Shown: positions 37,467 through 49,751 of the stretch, in pieces | How positions within the stretch are numbered: the stretch's first letter is position 1 | Layout of the letters: the number at the start of each line of letters is the position of its first letter | Source: Antennarius striatus | Lineage: Eukaryota > Chordata > Actinopteri > Lophiiformes > Antennariidae | Direction of reading: 5' to 3' | Assembly: GCF_040054535.1 (NCBI RefSeq) | Contig: NC_090796.1 | Location: forward strand, 15,589,501 to 15,653,500 | DNA length: 64,000 nt | Position numbers and translations under genes: made by a program | Notes under the pieces: model-generated | Database searches by the model: none | Seen by the model: the letters and a program-made list of their open reading frames with translations, nothing else | What the model was told of the DNA's origin: nothing

Positions 37467-40400
37467 ATGAAGACGGAAAAGAAATCAAACGCTTTGCTCT
37501 TCCTCCTCCTGATTCACTCCACCTTTGGTAAAGCTCTGTTGAGATTCTCTTCCGTTCTTACGCCCGGTTAAGACTTCTCGCTCTTATCTGGCGGTTAATC
37601 CTCTGCTGCCGAGGGCATGTCCATCTTAGGGTAGCCGTGAATGCTGTGTTTTTCTGAGAATGTATGCTTTTAATTGATCACATTGGTGATGTGATCAGTT
37701 GAAATCCAATTACTATATGTCTATAACTCATCTCCATCCTCCTCCTTCCTGCTTTCGTTTCCCGTTTTTAGCAAGTGAGTGTTGTCACTTCATTTTTACT
37801 GGGAATAAAGTTGTTTTGTTTGATTTTCTTGGAGCAGCTTCATTATTTTATATTCAGCTGATCAGAATAACTTCTTTATTTGCAGGGCAATCAGACTATG
37901 CTCCGTATTTTTACGATAACGGACCCAGCAGCACGGATGGGAACATGGCCTTGTTCAGCATCTCTGAGGATACACCAGTCGGTACGTACGTCTCCAACAA
38001 TCAGAGATGAGGTTTGTTTTATTGTGAGATTACATCCATATGAAGTGTAGCCATGGAATCATCACCTGTTGTTGAAGCTCCTGCTAATCGCTTTAATACC
38101 TTTTGGATTGTGACGTACCTCAAGCCTTATAATAGGTGAGAATATTCGTAGGCGCTCGCCTGACCTGATAATGAACGCGTCATTCACTCTGAGTAAAAAT
38201 AAAACTCTCACTCTCCTACTTTTATAGATTTTTCTCTGATTTTAGTTTCTTTGTCGTCTTCAGGGACACAGGTTTACGTTCTGAACGGCACAGATCCAGA
38301 AGGAGATCCAGTTCGATACGGTCTGGCTTTTGAGAAGGGTTCCAAAGAGTATTTCAGGGTGGACTCCAAGTCAGGAAACGTGACTCTGATTCAAGAGCTG
38401 GACCGAGAGGTGAGGCTCTTGTTTTTGAGAGGAAATCCATCATGGTCATGTGACTCACAGAGACTCGGGTCGTTTGTTTTCTAGACGCAAGATGAGATCT
38501 CAGTCCATGTGAGCATAACGGACGGCCGCAATAAAGTAGGTTTTTCACTGTTTATGTGACATAATTTATCGTTTATTTTCACATCATTCAGCCTATGGAT
38601 ATAAATATGTCATGTTTAGTGAGGTGATGATGTCATCACTTGCTACCAACTTCAGAACTCCTCTGTTTTTATTTAAAACTCTGCTTCCCTGTTGTTTTCA
38701 GGTTGTCGAGACCATCAGAGTGTTTGTCACCGACGCCAACGATGAACCGCCCGAATTTCAACACCTGCCTTTCATCATCGACGTCCCAGAGGTACGACGT
38801 GTCTAACGAATACAACCGGCGCGGCGTGTTATATATTCCAGCGCTGAATCTGCTAAATAGAATAGTTGAGATTAAACTCAGTGGGATTATAGAAACCTGT
38901 GTCTCTTAACCAGGATACCGCCCCAGGGAGCAGCATCTACCGGGTCCAGGCGCTGGATAAAGACATGGGCTCGGGGGGCAGCGTCTCGTATTACCTACAG
39001 GTGACGGATCTCTTTCTATGCAGATGATGCCGCGCTCTCACGGCTAAAAAAACTGACGGCTAAATGAAAATATTTCAGCTTTTTTTTAATGACAGAAACA
39101 TATGCTTATCCTACCTGCACCTACTGGAGGATACTGACATTTGCATGTGTTTCATATACATGTAACTGACCCTAACTCTCCTCCTGTTTAAACTGTGTCA
39201 AACGTTGTTTCACTTAACTGCTGGTGTTTTAGCTTGTTCTTTGATTCCTATCCCACTTTTTAATCAATTTAAAAGTCTCGTTAACTGCTAACTGGCCCGG
39301 TGTGACACTCGGGGGGTAAGACCAGAGGTCAGGCTGTAATCATCAGCTCAGAGCCGCCATGTGGGGAGAGGGAAGGGCATCCGAATGATGGGCCGGATTA
39401 ATCCCACACCAGGGAGCAGCCTGGGAATGGTGTTACTTCCCTGGATTAAATTTCAATTACATTTGAGCAAGGCACTGAGGGCTTAATAGGGGCTTAGGTC
39501 CGGCCCCCAGCTGACGGGGGCAGTAGCTGTTAGTGTTCGTGTCAACAGCGAAACAAAAACTGCGTCATAAATAAAAACGACTGACTGCGACTCCGTTTTT
39601 CAACAGAACTCGGCGTTTTCCAAGTTCGCCATAGACGGCCACAGCGGCATCCTCAGAGTCAAACCCGGGGAGTTTTTGGACTATGAGACGACCCCCACAC
39701 ACTTTGTGATGGTAGTGGCAAAGGTAGGTCGTCACTGTTTGCCCTGTGGTTTGTCTGCACAGGTGCCCCAGACATCACCGGTGTCTCAAAGTGGTTTTAC
39801 ATTTAAAAAAGTAATGTTTTAAACATGAATCATTAAAAATAGATCATGAAAAAAGCAGATGATAAAACATAAAAGAGAATTTTTAGCAAAAAGAGAAGAG
39901 TAGACAAGTAAATAAATGGGTGTGTTTGAAACGCACCTCCTGTCAGCTGCTCCACAGATGGATTTGTGTGTGTGTGTGTTTAAAAAAAAAAAAAACTGCT
40001 CTAAGAATTCATGAAGGATTAAAAATAACAGAGAATCAGGAATTCAGGTCAGTCCCCAAACCATTAAGAGCTTTATGACAAAAAAAAGAGCCTTAAAATC
40101 TGTTTGGTAAGCTAGCAGGAGAAAGTGGGCTAACGTGCTCTTTGTCTTAAAAGTCCAACAGCGCCGTTCTGACCCAAGCATCCACCTTTTTTCGAGCATA
40201 AACATTTGCAGTCTGAAAATGGAGAGTTTAGTCACGTTGGAGCTTTCAGAGCGCCGTCAGCGCTGAACTCCCACAGCCTCACAGTCTGAATGTGTAAATG
40301 GAAGTCTGGCGAAGTGTTGACGGCGTCGCTCCCAGCATGCACTGGTGAGATGAGGTGCCTCTCTGTCGCCATTAACCGCACGATGGAGTGTTTGTTTTTC

Positions 40401-43400
40401 TCACCTCGCATCAGCGCCAATCGAAAAGATGATTATTAGTATGGGGGGGACACTGTGACCATGTCAGGGTGAAAAGATAAAGTGATTCAGTCTCTTGAAT
40501 GATGGGTGACCTTCTGATGCTTCCTCAGGATGGAGGTGGGAAGTACAAGGGGAAGCACCAGGTGTTGACCTCCACCGCCACGGTGACCATCAACGTGCTG
40601 GACGCCCAGGACATGCCGCCATACTTCGTAGGAACGCCTTACTTCGGCTACGTCTACGAAGTCTCCGTTCCCGTAGGTCCTCCGCTCTTTCCCCACCGTT
40701 CGACGTCGAATTCATCCATCATCCAGTCAATACGTGTTCGATAAACCGCTTTCATTTTCTCCCAGGGTTCAGAAATATTCACCGTCTACGCCAGAGATGG
40801 AGATCAAGGCAATCCGAACCCGATCCATTACTCCATCCTGAACGGTAAGAACTCACCGCGGCGTCCTGCTGCTTCTCCGGGTTGCATCGACAGCATCTCT
40901 TCTATCACCCTCCAGGTAGCGATGGCGTGTTTGATATAAATAGCACCAGCGGATGCATCACCCTGACGACCTACCCGTCCCTCCTGAGGAACGAGCTATA
41001 CGAGATTAAAGTGAAGGTAACTGCTGCGCTCACCTGACGTGACTTTGCTTTCCTGTTAGCCCCTGAATGTGCCGATGACTCTTTTACGCCCAGGCCTCTG
41101 AGGTGGGACCGACCGATCGGCTGCAGGACTTTGACCTCACGACGGTGACGGTCCGCGTGGTGGATCTCAACAACCACCCGCCGACATTTTATGGCGAGAA
41201 CGGACCGCAGAACAAGTTCGAGGTTACCATGTACGAGCATCCTCCAGCGGGAGAGATCCTCCGAGGATTCAAGATCACCGTCAACGACTCCGATCAGGTA
41301 GATCCACGTCGTCGAGGTCGTGATGCCAATTGGAGTCTTAGCTTTCGGTTTTCTTGTATTTCATCGTTTTACTCGATTCTTTCACAGTTCCTGCTGGTTT
41401 TTTTGGTTTTGTTTTTGTTTTTTTGCAGGGTGCTAATGCTAAATTTAAACTGAGACTCGTCGGGCCCAGTCGAGTGCTGCGAGTCGTTCCGCAGACGGTC
41501 CTCAATGAGGCACAGGTGACGATAATCGTGGAAGACGCGTCTGGCATTGACTACGAAAAGGGGCCGAGGCTTTCTTTTAAGGTTAGTCTTGTGAATTTAA
41601 ATCTGAATTTAAAGGCATTATGGGATGTGGGAAAGAGTACTTACACAGAAACTTCAAAACCAAATTTGATTAAACTTTTTGAGGGGCGGAGCTCAAGTAA
41701 AATGAAGAGAATTATTAGTTGATGGGGCAAGTATGCACTTACACTGATTGACCCATGAGTACTAAATATCTCAAACAGATTATATGCTAAATGTTTAGAT
41801 TTAAATATTCCATGGCCGCGTGCACAAACCAACCCAATCTATCATTTAATCCCGTTTTGCACGCGTCTCTCTGTAGCTGCTGGCCGTGGAGATCGACACC
41901 CCGGAGAGGTTCAGCGCCACGGCCGACATCGTCATCAACCTGCTGGACACGAACGACAACATCCCCAAGTTTACCTCAGAGTATTACATCGCCAGGGTCC
42001 CCGAAAACTCCCCCGGGGGCTCCAGCGTCGTGTCGGTCACAGTGAGTCAATCACGATTAAACCGGGCTTTAACCTGTACAAAGTGATTATATAATCCATC
42101 AATCCTCCAATAAATGCAAATGACTGGGTGCTGAGCATCAGATGAAAGCTTGTTGTCTCCAGGAAAGCTGTTTTGCGTTTGTTTATTTTGTCAGAAGCGA
42201 CTTTCCTCACCTCTGATAGGCTTTTCTTAATAGAAATAATCGATTGAATCGAGTATTTATCCTATAGCCCGGCAGCGGGAGATGCATTGTGGAGCGTAAA
42301 GCTCCATTTTGCCCCAAGGTTAATCATGACGACCCCACACCTCCATCCCCTCCAAGGCTTATAGCCCCACCCACCAGGCGTGAGCTTAAGACCCTATAGC
42401 TCCTGTAAACAACAACTTTCATTACGCTGTAATTTATTTATCCAGGGTAAATAAATTGCTTTTGATTTATTTGATTATCTAATATTTTCACACTTTCTTG
42501 TTCTTGATGTAAATTCAGTTCTCATATCTGTCCTGTTTTTTATTAAAAACAGGCGAATGATCCCGATTCGGGGCCTTGGGGTGAAATCAAATACACCATC
42601 TATGGATCAGGATCAGATTTGTAAGTAAAAACCTTTCATTCCTGCCAGTTTGGGTTCGGTCTGATCGCGTCTTTAACTCTAGAACTTCCTCAGAACAAAC
42701 TGCTTTTATTGCCCCCCTCCGCCCCCTTCCAAAAAGAAAAAAAAAAAAACTCTCTGAAACGGCTGCAAGATGCTGGCTAATCTCCTAATTGGATTGGAGG
42801 CTTTAAAAATAGCCCGCCCGGCCCGTCTCAGATACAGAGAGCCAATTAACAAGCGGTGTGACAGCTGGAGCTGCAGAAACGGCGGCTCGGAAAAGCAAAG
42901 CAGAGGAAAAGTGAGAATTTATGCTCCCTACCAGCAGCGATACGAGTTAACGGTGCGAAAGTTATCAGTTTCAAGGCAACTTGTGAAATTTCACAGAGTA
43001 AAAAGAGACGGAAAGCACGACTGAATAAAACGGTCGTGAGCCCAATGTTGTGCTACAAAAAAGAAAACCGTCTGCAGCCGAACGCCAAAGAATCTTTATG
43101 TTACCATGAATTTCTTAAATGTGCAAAAAACCCATTTAATTGCATTGCTTTTGATGATCTGTCGTTTGTGACTCTGAACCTGCAGGTTTACCATCCACCC
43201 GTCTTCAGGCCTCATCTCCACCCAACCCTGGACCACCCTGGACGCCGAGGTCAGGTCCAAATACAACTTTTACATCAAGGCTGAAGATTCTGAAGGGCAT
43301 TACAGCCTGGCTGAAGTCTTCGTCAACATCCTCGACATGAACGACCACTCGCCGGAGTTCAACGAGGAACTCCTGGAGAAGACGATGATCATCGGCGCGC

Positions 43401-45529
43401 CGGTCCGAGTCGAGGCACGTGAAGTCGGATCCTCCTCCTGGACGTCCGCTGATGCTCTCAGATGTGTGGCTCATCCAATGGAATCCTTTCTACTCTTTTA
43501 CAGGCTGTGGACGAAGACGCCGAGTCTCCAAACAACGTCATCGAGTACTCCATCATGACAGCCGATCCCGACAACGCGTTCGACATCAACTCGGACACCG
43601 GCGACATCCGGCTGAAGCCGTACATCAAGTCCATGGAGATCGTGCAGAACATCACCAAGCAGAAGGAGTGCAGGTGGTCTCTGGTGGTCCAGGCCCGGGA
43701 CCGGGGCTCGCCGTCCTTCAGCACCACCGCTGTGGTCAACATCGACATCACCGAGGCGGTAAGACCTGCTCTGACTCCCAGCATGCTCGCTGCGCCTTCT
43801 GTTCCACACCTGAGCTTCAACAGGTGAAAATAGGCCGCTCAGCTGCTCATTCAGCGTCCTTCAATCATCTTTTCTTTAAAGGATAATGCTGAAAATTAAA
43901 AATTCTGCAGATAACAAATATAATGAACATAAACTCTGGGGGTGAGCGCTGGTGGTGGTGGCGGCAGATGATCCTGCTGAGCACCAGCAACAGCGCAGCT
44001 GAAAACATCAAAACAGCTTAGTTAGTTTTAATTTAAACAATCTTTTTTATTGATTTACTTAACATTATTTAATTGTTTCACTAAAAAACCCACTATTAAC
44101 AAATGTCTTACCAGAAAAAAGTTTTAACGAGAAAAAACTTTAAATATTTAAAGCTCACTGACTGATTGTTTGATTTCTAACTGGTATTAATAATTAATCT
44201 GAACCTGTATAAACATGAAGAACAAAATAAAAACAGCATTATCCTTCAAAGTTTCATCATTCAAATGTGTCTTCACCATGTTTTCCTTCCTTCGCTCCAC
44301 ACCATGAGATGACTCCATGTTTCGGTGTCTCTTCTTTTCTTGTGTATCGTGCATTTCAGGTCAAAGGTCGAATCATTTCATACTTCATGGGCCTCAGCAA
44401 GCGTCCGCTGACTGTTTTGGGGATTTTTCTCAGCATTGCCACTTCCCTTATTTTACTAACAATCTGCATTTCCACAATCCTCTACTGCGATGCGGTGAAA
44501 AAGTCCCGAATCAACCCAGAGAGTAACTATATCAAAGTGGTCCGCAGGATCAAGTGAGGAATATTTGACGCCGATCATTCCATTATAACCTTCTAAAGAG
44601 AGTTCTATTTTTTTACTGGTTAGACGTCAGTGATGGAGTCCTGAAGCACATTTGAAACAACAATAAAACTTTTTTTCTTTGCATTTTTTTTGGGAATTTC
44701 GCACAAACTTGCCTCACTCCATTTGGTCTGTCATGATTTTTGTTCTGTCCTCATCTGTCACATGCCAAAGACAAATCCCGCCGCTGACGTGCTTCCAGTA
44801 GCTATTGTTTGCTAGCTTGGCATCAGCTGTCCTCGACAGAGGATGACGCGTCGATGGCGGACTTCCTGTCCGGGCCTCCTCTGTCGTTTGCTTTGCTCAT
44901 CCATCTCCCACGCTTGCATGCTTCACAGCGATCATTTTTGATTCCGTCCCTCGGATGCGATGTGAACTACTTTACTCTGTGCTCTTTTCCAGACTCCCCT
45001 CAAGGGGCCAATGGCGGCCTTTTTAATGAAAAGTAGGGACAATCCAATGAGAGCTCTAGGCGTCGTCGCAGTCGTTATTAGCATCTTGGTAGGGGTGACG
45101 GTCTTGATCTCCACAGCCGTTTACATGCGCAACTCCAAGTCAAACCGGATCACGCCGGCCCGTCGCATCATTAAGAGGCGACCCAGAGGTCAGCAGTCCT
45201 GGACGTTCAGGTTGCCCGTAATCAAATTCAACGACCCTGCAGATAGATTTCACATCTGCGACCCGGAGACCAACGCTCAACAGGGCAGCCCCCGACCCAA
45301 GCCTCCGCCCCCCAGCGCTCCTTGTCTGCCCCCTCCGCCTCCGTCAAACACACGACCCAGCGACAGGCCCTGGTCGGTCCCGACCATCTCCGGTGCCCTG
45401 GCCTCCAAAGGCTCCAAGAAAGCCAAGTCTAATCGGCGTAAGGAGGGAAACATGAGCTCCGCTTTGGTGTCGGAGCTTAAAATGAAGCTGGAGCAGAAAA
45501 TCCACGAGAACAACCAAGGTTATTATTAA
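37467..45529 (+). CDS. cdhr1: cadherin-related family member 1 (photoreceptor cadherin), long form
   Basis: This photoreceptor outer-segment cadherin is needed for disc morphogenesis. Coding exons: 37467..37527, 37886..37981, 38264..38409, 38485..38535, 38702..38791, 38914..39000, 39607..39723, 40529..40672, 40766..40844, 40916..41016, 41094..41297, 41429..41581, 41877..42041, 42553..42620, 43186..43414, 43504..43758 and 44993..45529. Phases close to 860 residues (human about 859). A signal peptide ([21 protein letters not shown]) is followed by about six cadherin repeats with calcium-binding motifs such as [18 protein letters not shown] and [10 protein letters not shown] transmembrane helix lies near residues 704-726 and a proline-rich tail ends in [19 protein letters not shown]. 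The intron after 43414 starts with GC. An alternative last exon lies at 44360-44557. Confidence 0.97.
39330..39480 (+). promoter_or_regulatory. candidate photoreceptor enhancer in a cdhr1 intron
   Basis: The intron between exons 6 and 7 (39001-39606) contains a palindromic K50-homeodomain site, GGATTAATCC (39395-39404), a second GGATTA (39443-39448) and TAATC words nearby, in otherwise non-repetitive sequence. Palindromic TAATCC pairs are bound by CRX/OTX-type factors. The motif cluster is seen; enhancer function is inference. Confidence 0.35.
43415..43503 (+). other. GC-AG intron of cdhr1
   Basis: The reading frame joins V-E at 43414 to A-V-D-E-D-A-E at 43504. The 89-base intron between them begins GCACGT and ends TTTTACAG. 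Using the nearby GT at 43419 would add four bases and shift the frame, so the GC donor is the only simple solution. GC-AG introns are a small, known minor class spliced by the major spliceosome. Confidence 0.75.
44360..44557 (+). CDS. cdhr1: cdhr1 alternative last exon (short-tail transmembrane form)
   Basis: After a good acceptor (GCATTTCAG) this exon is open in the same phase as the main last exon and encodes 65 residues: a juxtamembrane part [17 protein letters not shown], a hydrophobic helix of about 22 residues, and a short basic tail ending [15 protein letters not shown] follows at 44662-44667. It aligns with the start of the main last exon (44993 onward): KG at the start, an F-M pair, a charged then Pro stretch, LG, an I-S-T pair, then K-S-R/N-R-I and P. 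Using it gives a 747-residue membrane protein without the proline-rich tail. I infer a tandem duplication of the terminal exon with alternative use. Transcripts are needed to prove use. Confidence 0.7.
   Translation, partial: VKGRIISYFMGLSKRPLTVLGIFLSIATSLILLTICISTILYCDAVKKSRINPESNYIKVVRRIK
44662..44667 (+). terminator. polyadenylation signal of the short cdhr1 form
   Basis: AATAAA lies 105 bases after the TGA that ends the alternative exon and is followed by T-rich sequence. This supports 44360-44557 as a true terminal exon. Confidence 0.6.
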
Positions 45530-47607
45530 CTGGTGTGCAAAAAATATGAGGGATGAATCAGGAATATTTAGGAGATATTAATACATGGGCACGGATGCAT
45601 CCTCCGTTGACCTGCAGAGACATCGGATCTGTTCCCGGTCCGGCCGAAGATAATTGACCACACTGCCATCTTGAGGGAGATTATCGTCTTAACAGTAAGA
45701 AGCGCCGGTGTAAATTGTCCACGGAGAGGATTACTAGGACTTACTGTGTGTACATAAGTTGCATAACTTCCTGAAAAGTATGAGTTCTGGTCCCAAAAAT
45801 AGAGTTCCACCCATTAAACCCAACTATTTAAAACGTTTCCAGGGAGACTCAGTCGTGAAAAAACAACCCTGCTTGTTTTAAAAGTGCTGAAGGACGTGTG
45901 TGTTCATATTTTTCTGATGTTACATCAGCCGCTTGAAAGCTGAGGAGTCGCTCTTTTGTATGATTACAATGTGCCACTGTAGGTTTTCACAGTAAGACGA
46001 GCCGACAGCTGCTTTTATTCACGCGTGTTCCACAAAGATGCTTTTATATACATACAAAAATGTACAGCGTTGAGTGATTCCAGCTTTTTTGAGAAAATAT
46101 GAACATTCCTCAGTCGTAAATAAACATCAAGCTCAGATGAAGCCGCTAGCTTAGCATGCAGAAGCTTAAAAGGTTCAAGAATAGATCATGTTTAGAACAT
46201 GTGGACATTCCTTTATATAGAGAGTGTCAACATCTACACACGTTACACGTTCCTCTTCAATGCCTTCAAATGTAGGCAAATAAAACTGATCAATTGATTG
46301 TATGTTGTATCTGATTATATATAAATACGTTGAGATGAACCATACATGTTAACTATCGATTATTCTTGCCTGGTCCTTCAAAGTATTTGTACCGTCTTTG
46401 TACTCGTCTTGATTTTGAATAAATATTTGAAAATCACTTATTTTATTTGAGTTTGTGTGGTGCTATTAACTTTATTTGGATTAATGCATCCCGTTTAGAT
46501 TGAAAAACTCTGCGTGGAAATATGAATCTAACCCCTTATTGACGAGTCCAACACACAGATGAGTGCAGAGCTGTCAGTAAATGGAAATGTCACGACCTGC
46601 CAACAACCGTTCGCATAGAAAATCACTTTAATCTGCTTAAGTGTGTACGTATGAATGCACGGGAAAAAATAGTGCTTATGTAAGGAATCCTCTTGAGTGA
46701 TTGTGCGAGAAAAAAAATCTATGTCTGCATGCATTGCTTTGCTTTTAATCCGCATCATATTTCATTTCAGGACATCGAATCTGAAATTTTCACAAAGAAA
46801 ACAATTTTTTTTTAAAAATTCTCTCAACAAGAACTCATCTGCAGAACCGTAAACCAACACACAACATTAATAATAAAGAAATACACAAAGAATTGATTAT
46901 TTACATCTTCTAAATTTACAATTGCTTATTTCATTACATTTGGTATCAAAATATTAACAGAAAACAGATAAATATCAAATTTAGTTTTGCAAAAAATAAA
47001 ATTATAAATTAACAGATGATAATCCTTATAATAAAGATGAAAGGCATCTCCACTTGGTGATATATTTACTCACATATTTACAGAATGACTAAATACTACC
47101 AAAAAAAAAAGGGGTCCCAATTTGGGTCTAAATCCATATCACATTTAAATTACATTACAGTTTATAAAAAAAACCCAGATGATATAGTTAATCTATAAAG
47201 ATTCTTCCGATTATCTGAATAAAAAATGATTCTTCTTATTGTCCAATTCAAAATGACAAATAAAAATAACATGACTCGTGTTGTTTTGGTAACCAAACAT
47301 TAAAATGGTAAGAATCATGTTTCTCCCTCCTAAACAACATTGATTTAATATATTTCAAACTTTGCACAAATGTTGATAAATTGAGGTGTTTTTTTTAAAT
47401 TAGGGGGGTGCAGACAATTCTGGAAATACAGTACCTTCAAAATGAAAGTACGTTTTGGTCAGTCTCATGTCTTCATGTCTTATATATCGTACAGCCAAGG
47501 GTAATGAAGGTGCAACAGTCATGAAAATGGATGTACTTATGGAAGCACAAAGTGAGGCTACACTGAAAGCTATTATTTGCAAATCCACATGCGTGTGCAT
47601 TTCTGGA
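45530..47607. other. cdhr1 3' UTR and convergent intergenic DNA before lrit2
   Basis: cdhr1 and lrit2 are tail-to-tail. The cdhr1 3' UTR probably runs to the AATAAA at 46418-46423. The rest is AT-rich (46,800-47,400) and should include the lrit2 3' UTR. No additional gene is seen. Confidence 0.6.
46418..46423 (+). terminator. candidate cdhr1 polyadenylation signal
   Basis: AATAAA about 890 bases after the long-form stop codon, with T-rich sequence after it. Another AATAAA occurs about 140 bases earlier. Confidence 0.5.
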
Positions 47608-49602
47608 CTAGTACAAATGCGCCGCGCTTCCTCCTTTACGGCTATCGTCGGGCTTCTGCCTTGTTTTGGGGTTTTCCTCCGAGTCCCTGCACAAGCCTTC
47701 ATCGCTGGGGGCCTGCAGGCTGTCGAAGGTGCCCTGCCTCTCTGTCCTCTCTAGGTTCTCCCCGTGTCGCCGGCGCTTCTTCCACAGATCCACGCACCGA
47801 TCCACGCAGCTGAAGCGGGCCTCCGTGGTGCAGGCGTACATGCCAGCCGGCACCGCCAGCACCATGGCGCACACGATCACCACAATGTGGATTAGCCTCT
47901 CTCTGTGCTCCAGCTCGCTGATGTCACTTCCTGTCACGAACACAATGCACTGGCCGTTCCTGGGCGGATGGTTCTTCAGGGTCACGCAGACCTCATATTT
48001 GGTGACAGGAAGCAGGTTGCTTAGAGAGTAGCTGTTGACGCCGGGGCCGATGTAGATCATCTCCTTTTTAGGCGAGTCGAATTTACCAAAGTGGATGGTG
48101 AACCAGGTTTCCGTGGGGTTGTCTGTCTTTGCGCGCCACTCCAGGGTGATGCCGTAAACCGATTGCTTAGCAATGCGAATCTCGATGTAGGTATTCTCAT
48201 CTGATGACAGCATGGGGACGGGCGGTGGAGGAGGAACGGAAGAATTGAAGGAGCTGACGTTGACGTTGAAGGCGACAGAGGAGTTGCCAATGAAATTGTT
48301 TGCCATGCAGGTGTAGAGCCCTCTGTCTGCCGGGTGAAGCGATGGGATCACCAGCTGGGAGGAAACGGTCTCTTCGTTTATTTGAGTCTCTGTTGCTGCA
48401 AGAGGAAGACAAAGGCGTCAGAGAATGTCAGGAAGTTGTGGTGAGATATCTCTAAAGGTATCTCTAAAGAGATAGATGCACATAGTGCTCCCATCGTGGT
48501 TCACAACAGTTTAATGGATGGTAGAAATAAAAGAAAGTCTTACCAACAAATCCTCTTACAATCTTCAGACTGTACATCCACTGGATGGTCGGGCCTGGCC
48601 TGGCTTTGACCAAGCAAGTGAGTGTTGCGTTTGCTCCAAGAGGTAGAGTGATGTTCGTCTCTGGGGCTGATGCCGCCGGTTTCATACAAGTTTTTAACTG
48701 GATCTCATGGAAAAACTTGTCTGTTTTGGAAGCCGGGCCTGAGCACTTCATGTAAGAGTTCATTAGAATGATGGGAGGACTCACCGTCCGGATAAACTCG
48801 ACGAAGCCTTTGAGGCGACAATCGCATAACCAGGGGTTGTCATGCAGTGCCAGAACCACGTTGGAGACGACCCCTTCCTTTCCCCATGCTTTCTCTGCCC
48901 TTTGGTAAAGAGGCCAGTTAACAAAGACGTCTTTTGATATGATGCTGAACTGATTAAAGGATATGTCCAAGTAGGTCAGTGCAGTTAAGTGTCTCAGAGC
49001 GTGTTCGGGTAGGACGTCCAGTCGATTGTGCTTCAGGTCGAGAATCTTCAGTTTCGGCGTGTCCTGAAACGCCGTCCACGGCACGGACGTGAGTTTGTTC
49101 CCCTGCAGCCTGAGCTCAGTCAGGTTGGCGAGCCCCTCCAGACTTTTGATATTCATCAGGGCGATCTCATTGAAATTCAGCCAGAGGAACTCCAAGGCAC
49201 GAACTTGAGAGAAAGATCCTCGAGGTAATTCCGTCAGATGGCAGTTCTCTATTCTGATTTTGGTGAAATCATCTGGGATGTCCTCTGGTATGTGTCTCAT
49301 GGAGGTTTCCATACACAGTAAAGTTCTAGAACGGCAAATTGGGATGTGTTCAGATGAAAGAACATGTAGCATTAGCTCAAACTTACCTATACGGTTTGCA
49401 TTCAGGTTCTACAATAGTGTGGTTGCCAGGTTTGACCTACAAAAGGATTGCGTCTTCTTTTACGTGGTTGTTAATTGTAAGTAATGTCTTACCGTCCAGA
49501 GTTCTCATCTGTGCAGGAGCAGCCGGTCCGACAAGTTGATGATCCGGAGTTGAAGAGATGAAATAGCAAAGCAATGTGTAAAGCGACGCAAAAGGCGTCC
49601 AT
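47608..49602 (-). CDS. lrit2: leucine-rich repeat, Ig-like and transmembrane domains protein 2
   Basis: This is a type I membrane protein of the retina-enriched LRIT family; its own function is little known. Coding exons are complement(49493..49602), complement(48544..49325) and complement(47608..48395). Introns are GT-AG and phases join, giving 559 residues (human about 550). A signal peptide ([17 protein letters not shown]) is followed by a cysteine-rich LRR N-cap (CRTGCSC), about five leucine-rich repeats (for example [15 protein letters not shown]), an LRR C-cap ([16 protein letters not shown]), one Ig domain split by the second intron (CLVKARPG...DRGLYTCMA), a fibronectin III domain and a helix ([20 protein letters not shown]). 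The short tail ends SAAHLY. A TATA box lies 142 bases upstream. The neighbour lrit1 on the same strand is a paralog, so the pair is a tandem duplication. Confidence 0.95.
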
Positions 49603-49743
49603 ATTCCTGGACGAGCTTGTGAAATAGGCCTATGTGGGCAGGACAAGACCATGAGCCGCGTGGAAGAAAGCCTATTACCTTAATCTTCACTGACGTAACA
49701 CTTAAGACACCAAGTGACAAGAAAGAGACTCATAGGTGAGGCG

Positions 49744-49751
49744 TATTTATA
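49744..49751 (-). promoter_or_regulatory. lrit2 TATA box
   Basis: Read on the minus strand the sequence is CTATAAATAC, a near-consensus TATA box, 142 bases before the lrit2 start codon. This would put transcription start near 49,715-49,720 and give a 5' UTR of about 115 bases. A GATTA word lies between it and the gene. Confidence 0.5.

Noticed and set aside
44360-44557. Reading 44360-44557 as a constitutive internal exon
   Set aside because: It ends in a stop codon with its own AATAAA; joining it to the next exon would terminate the protein first. It can only be an alternative terminal exon.
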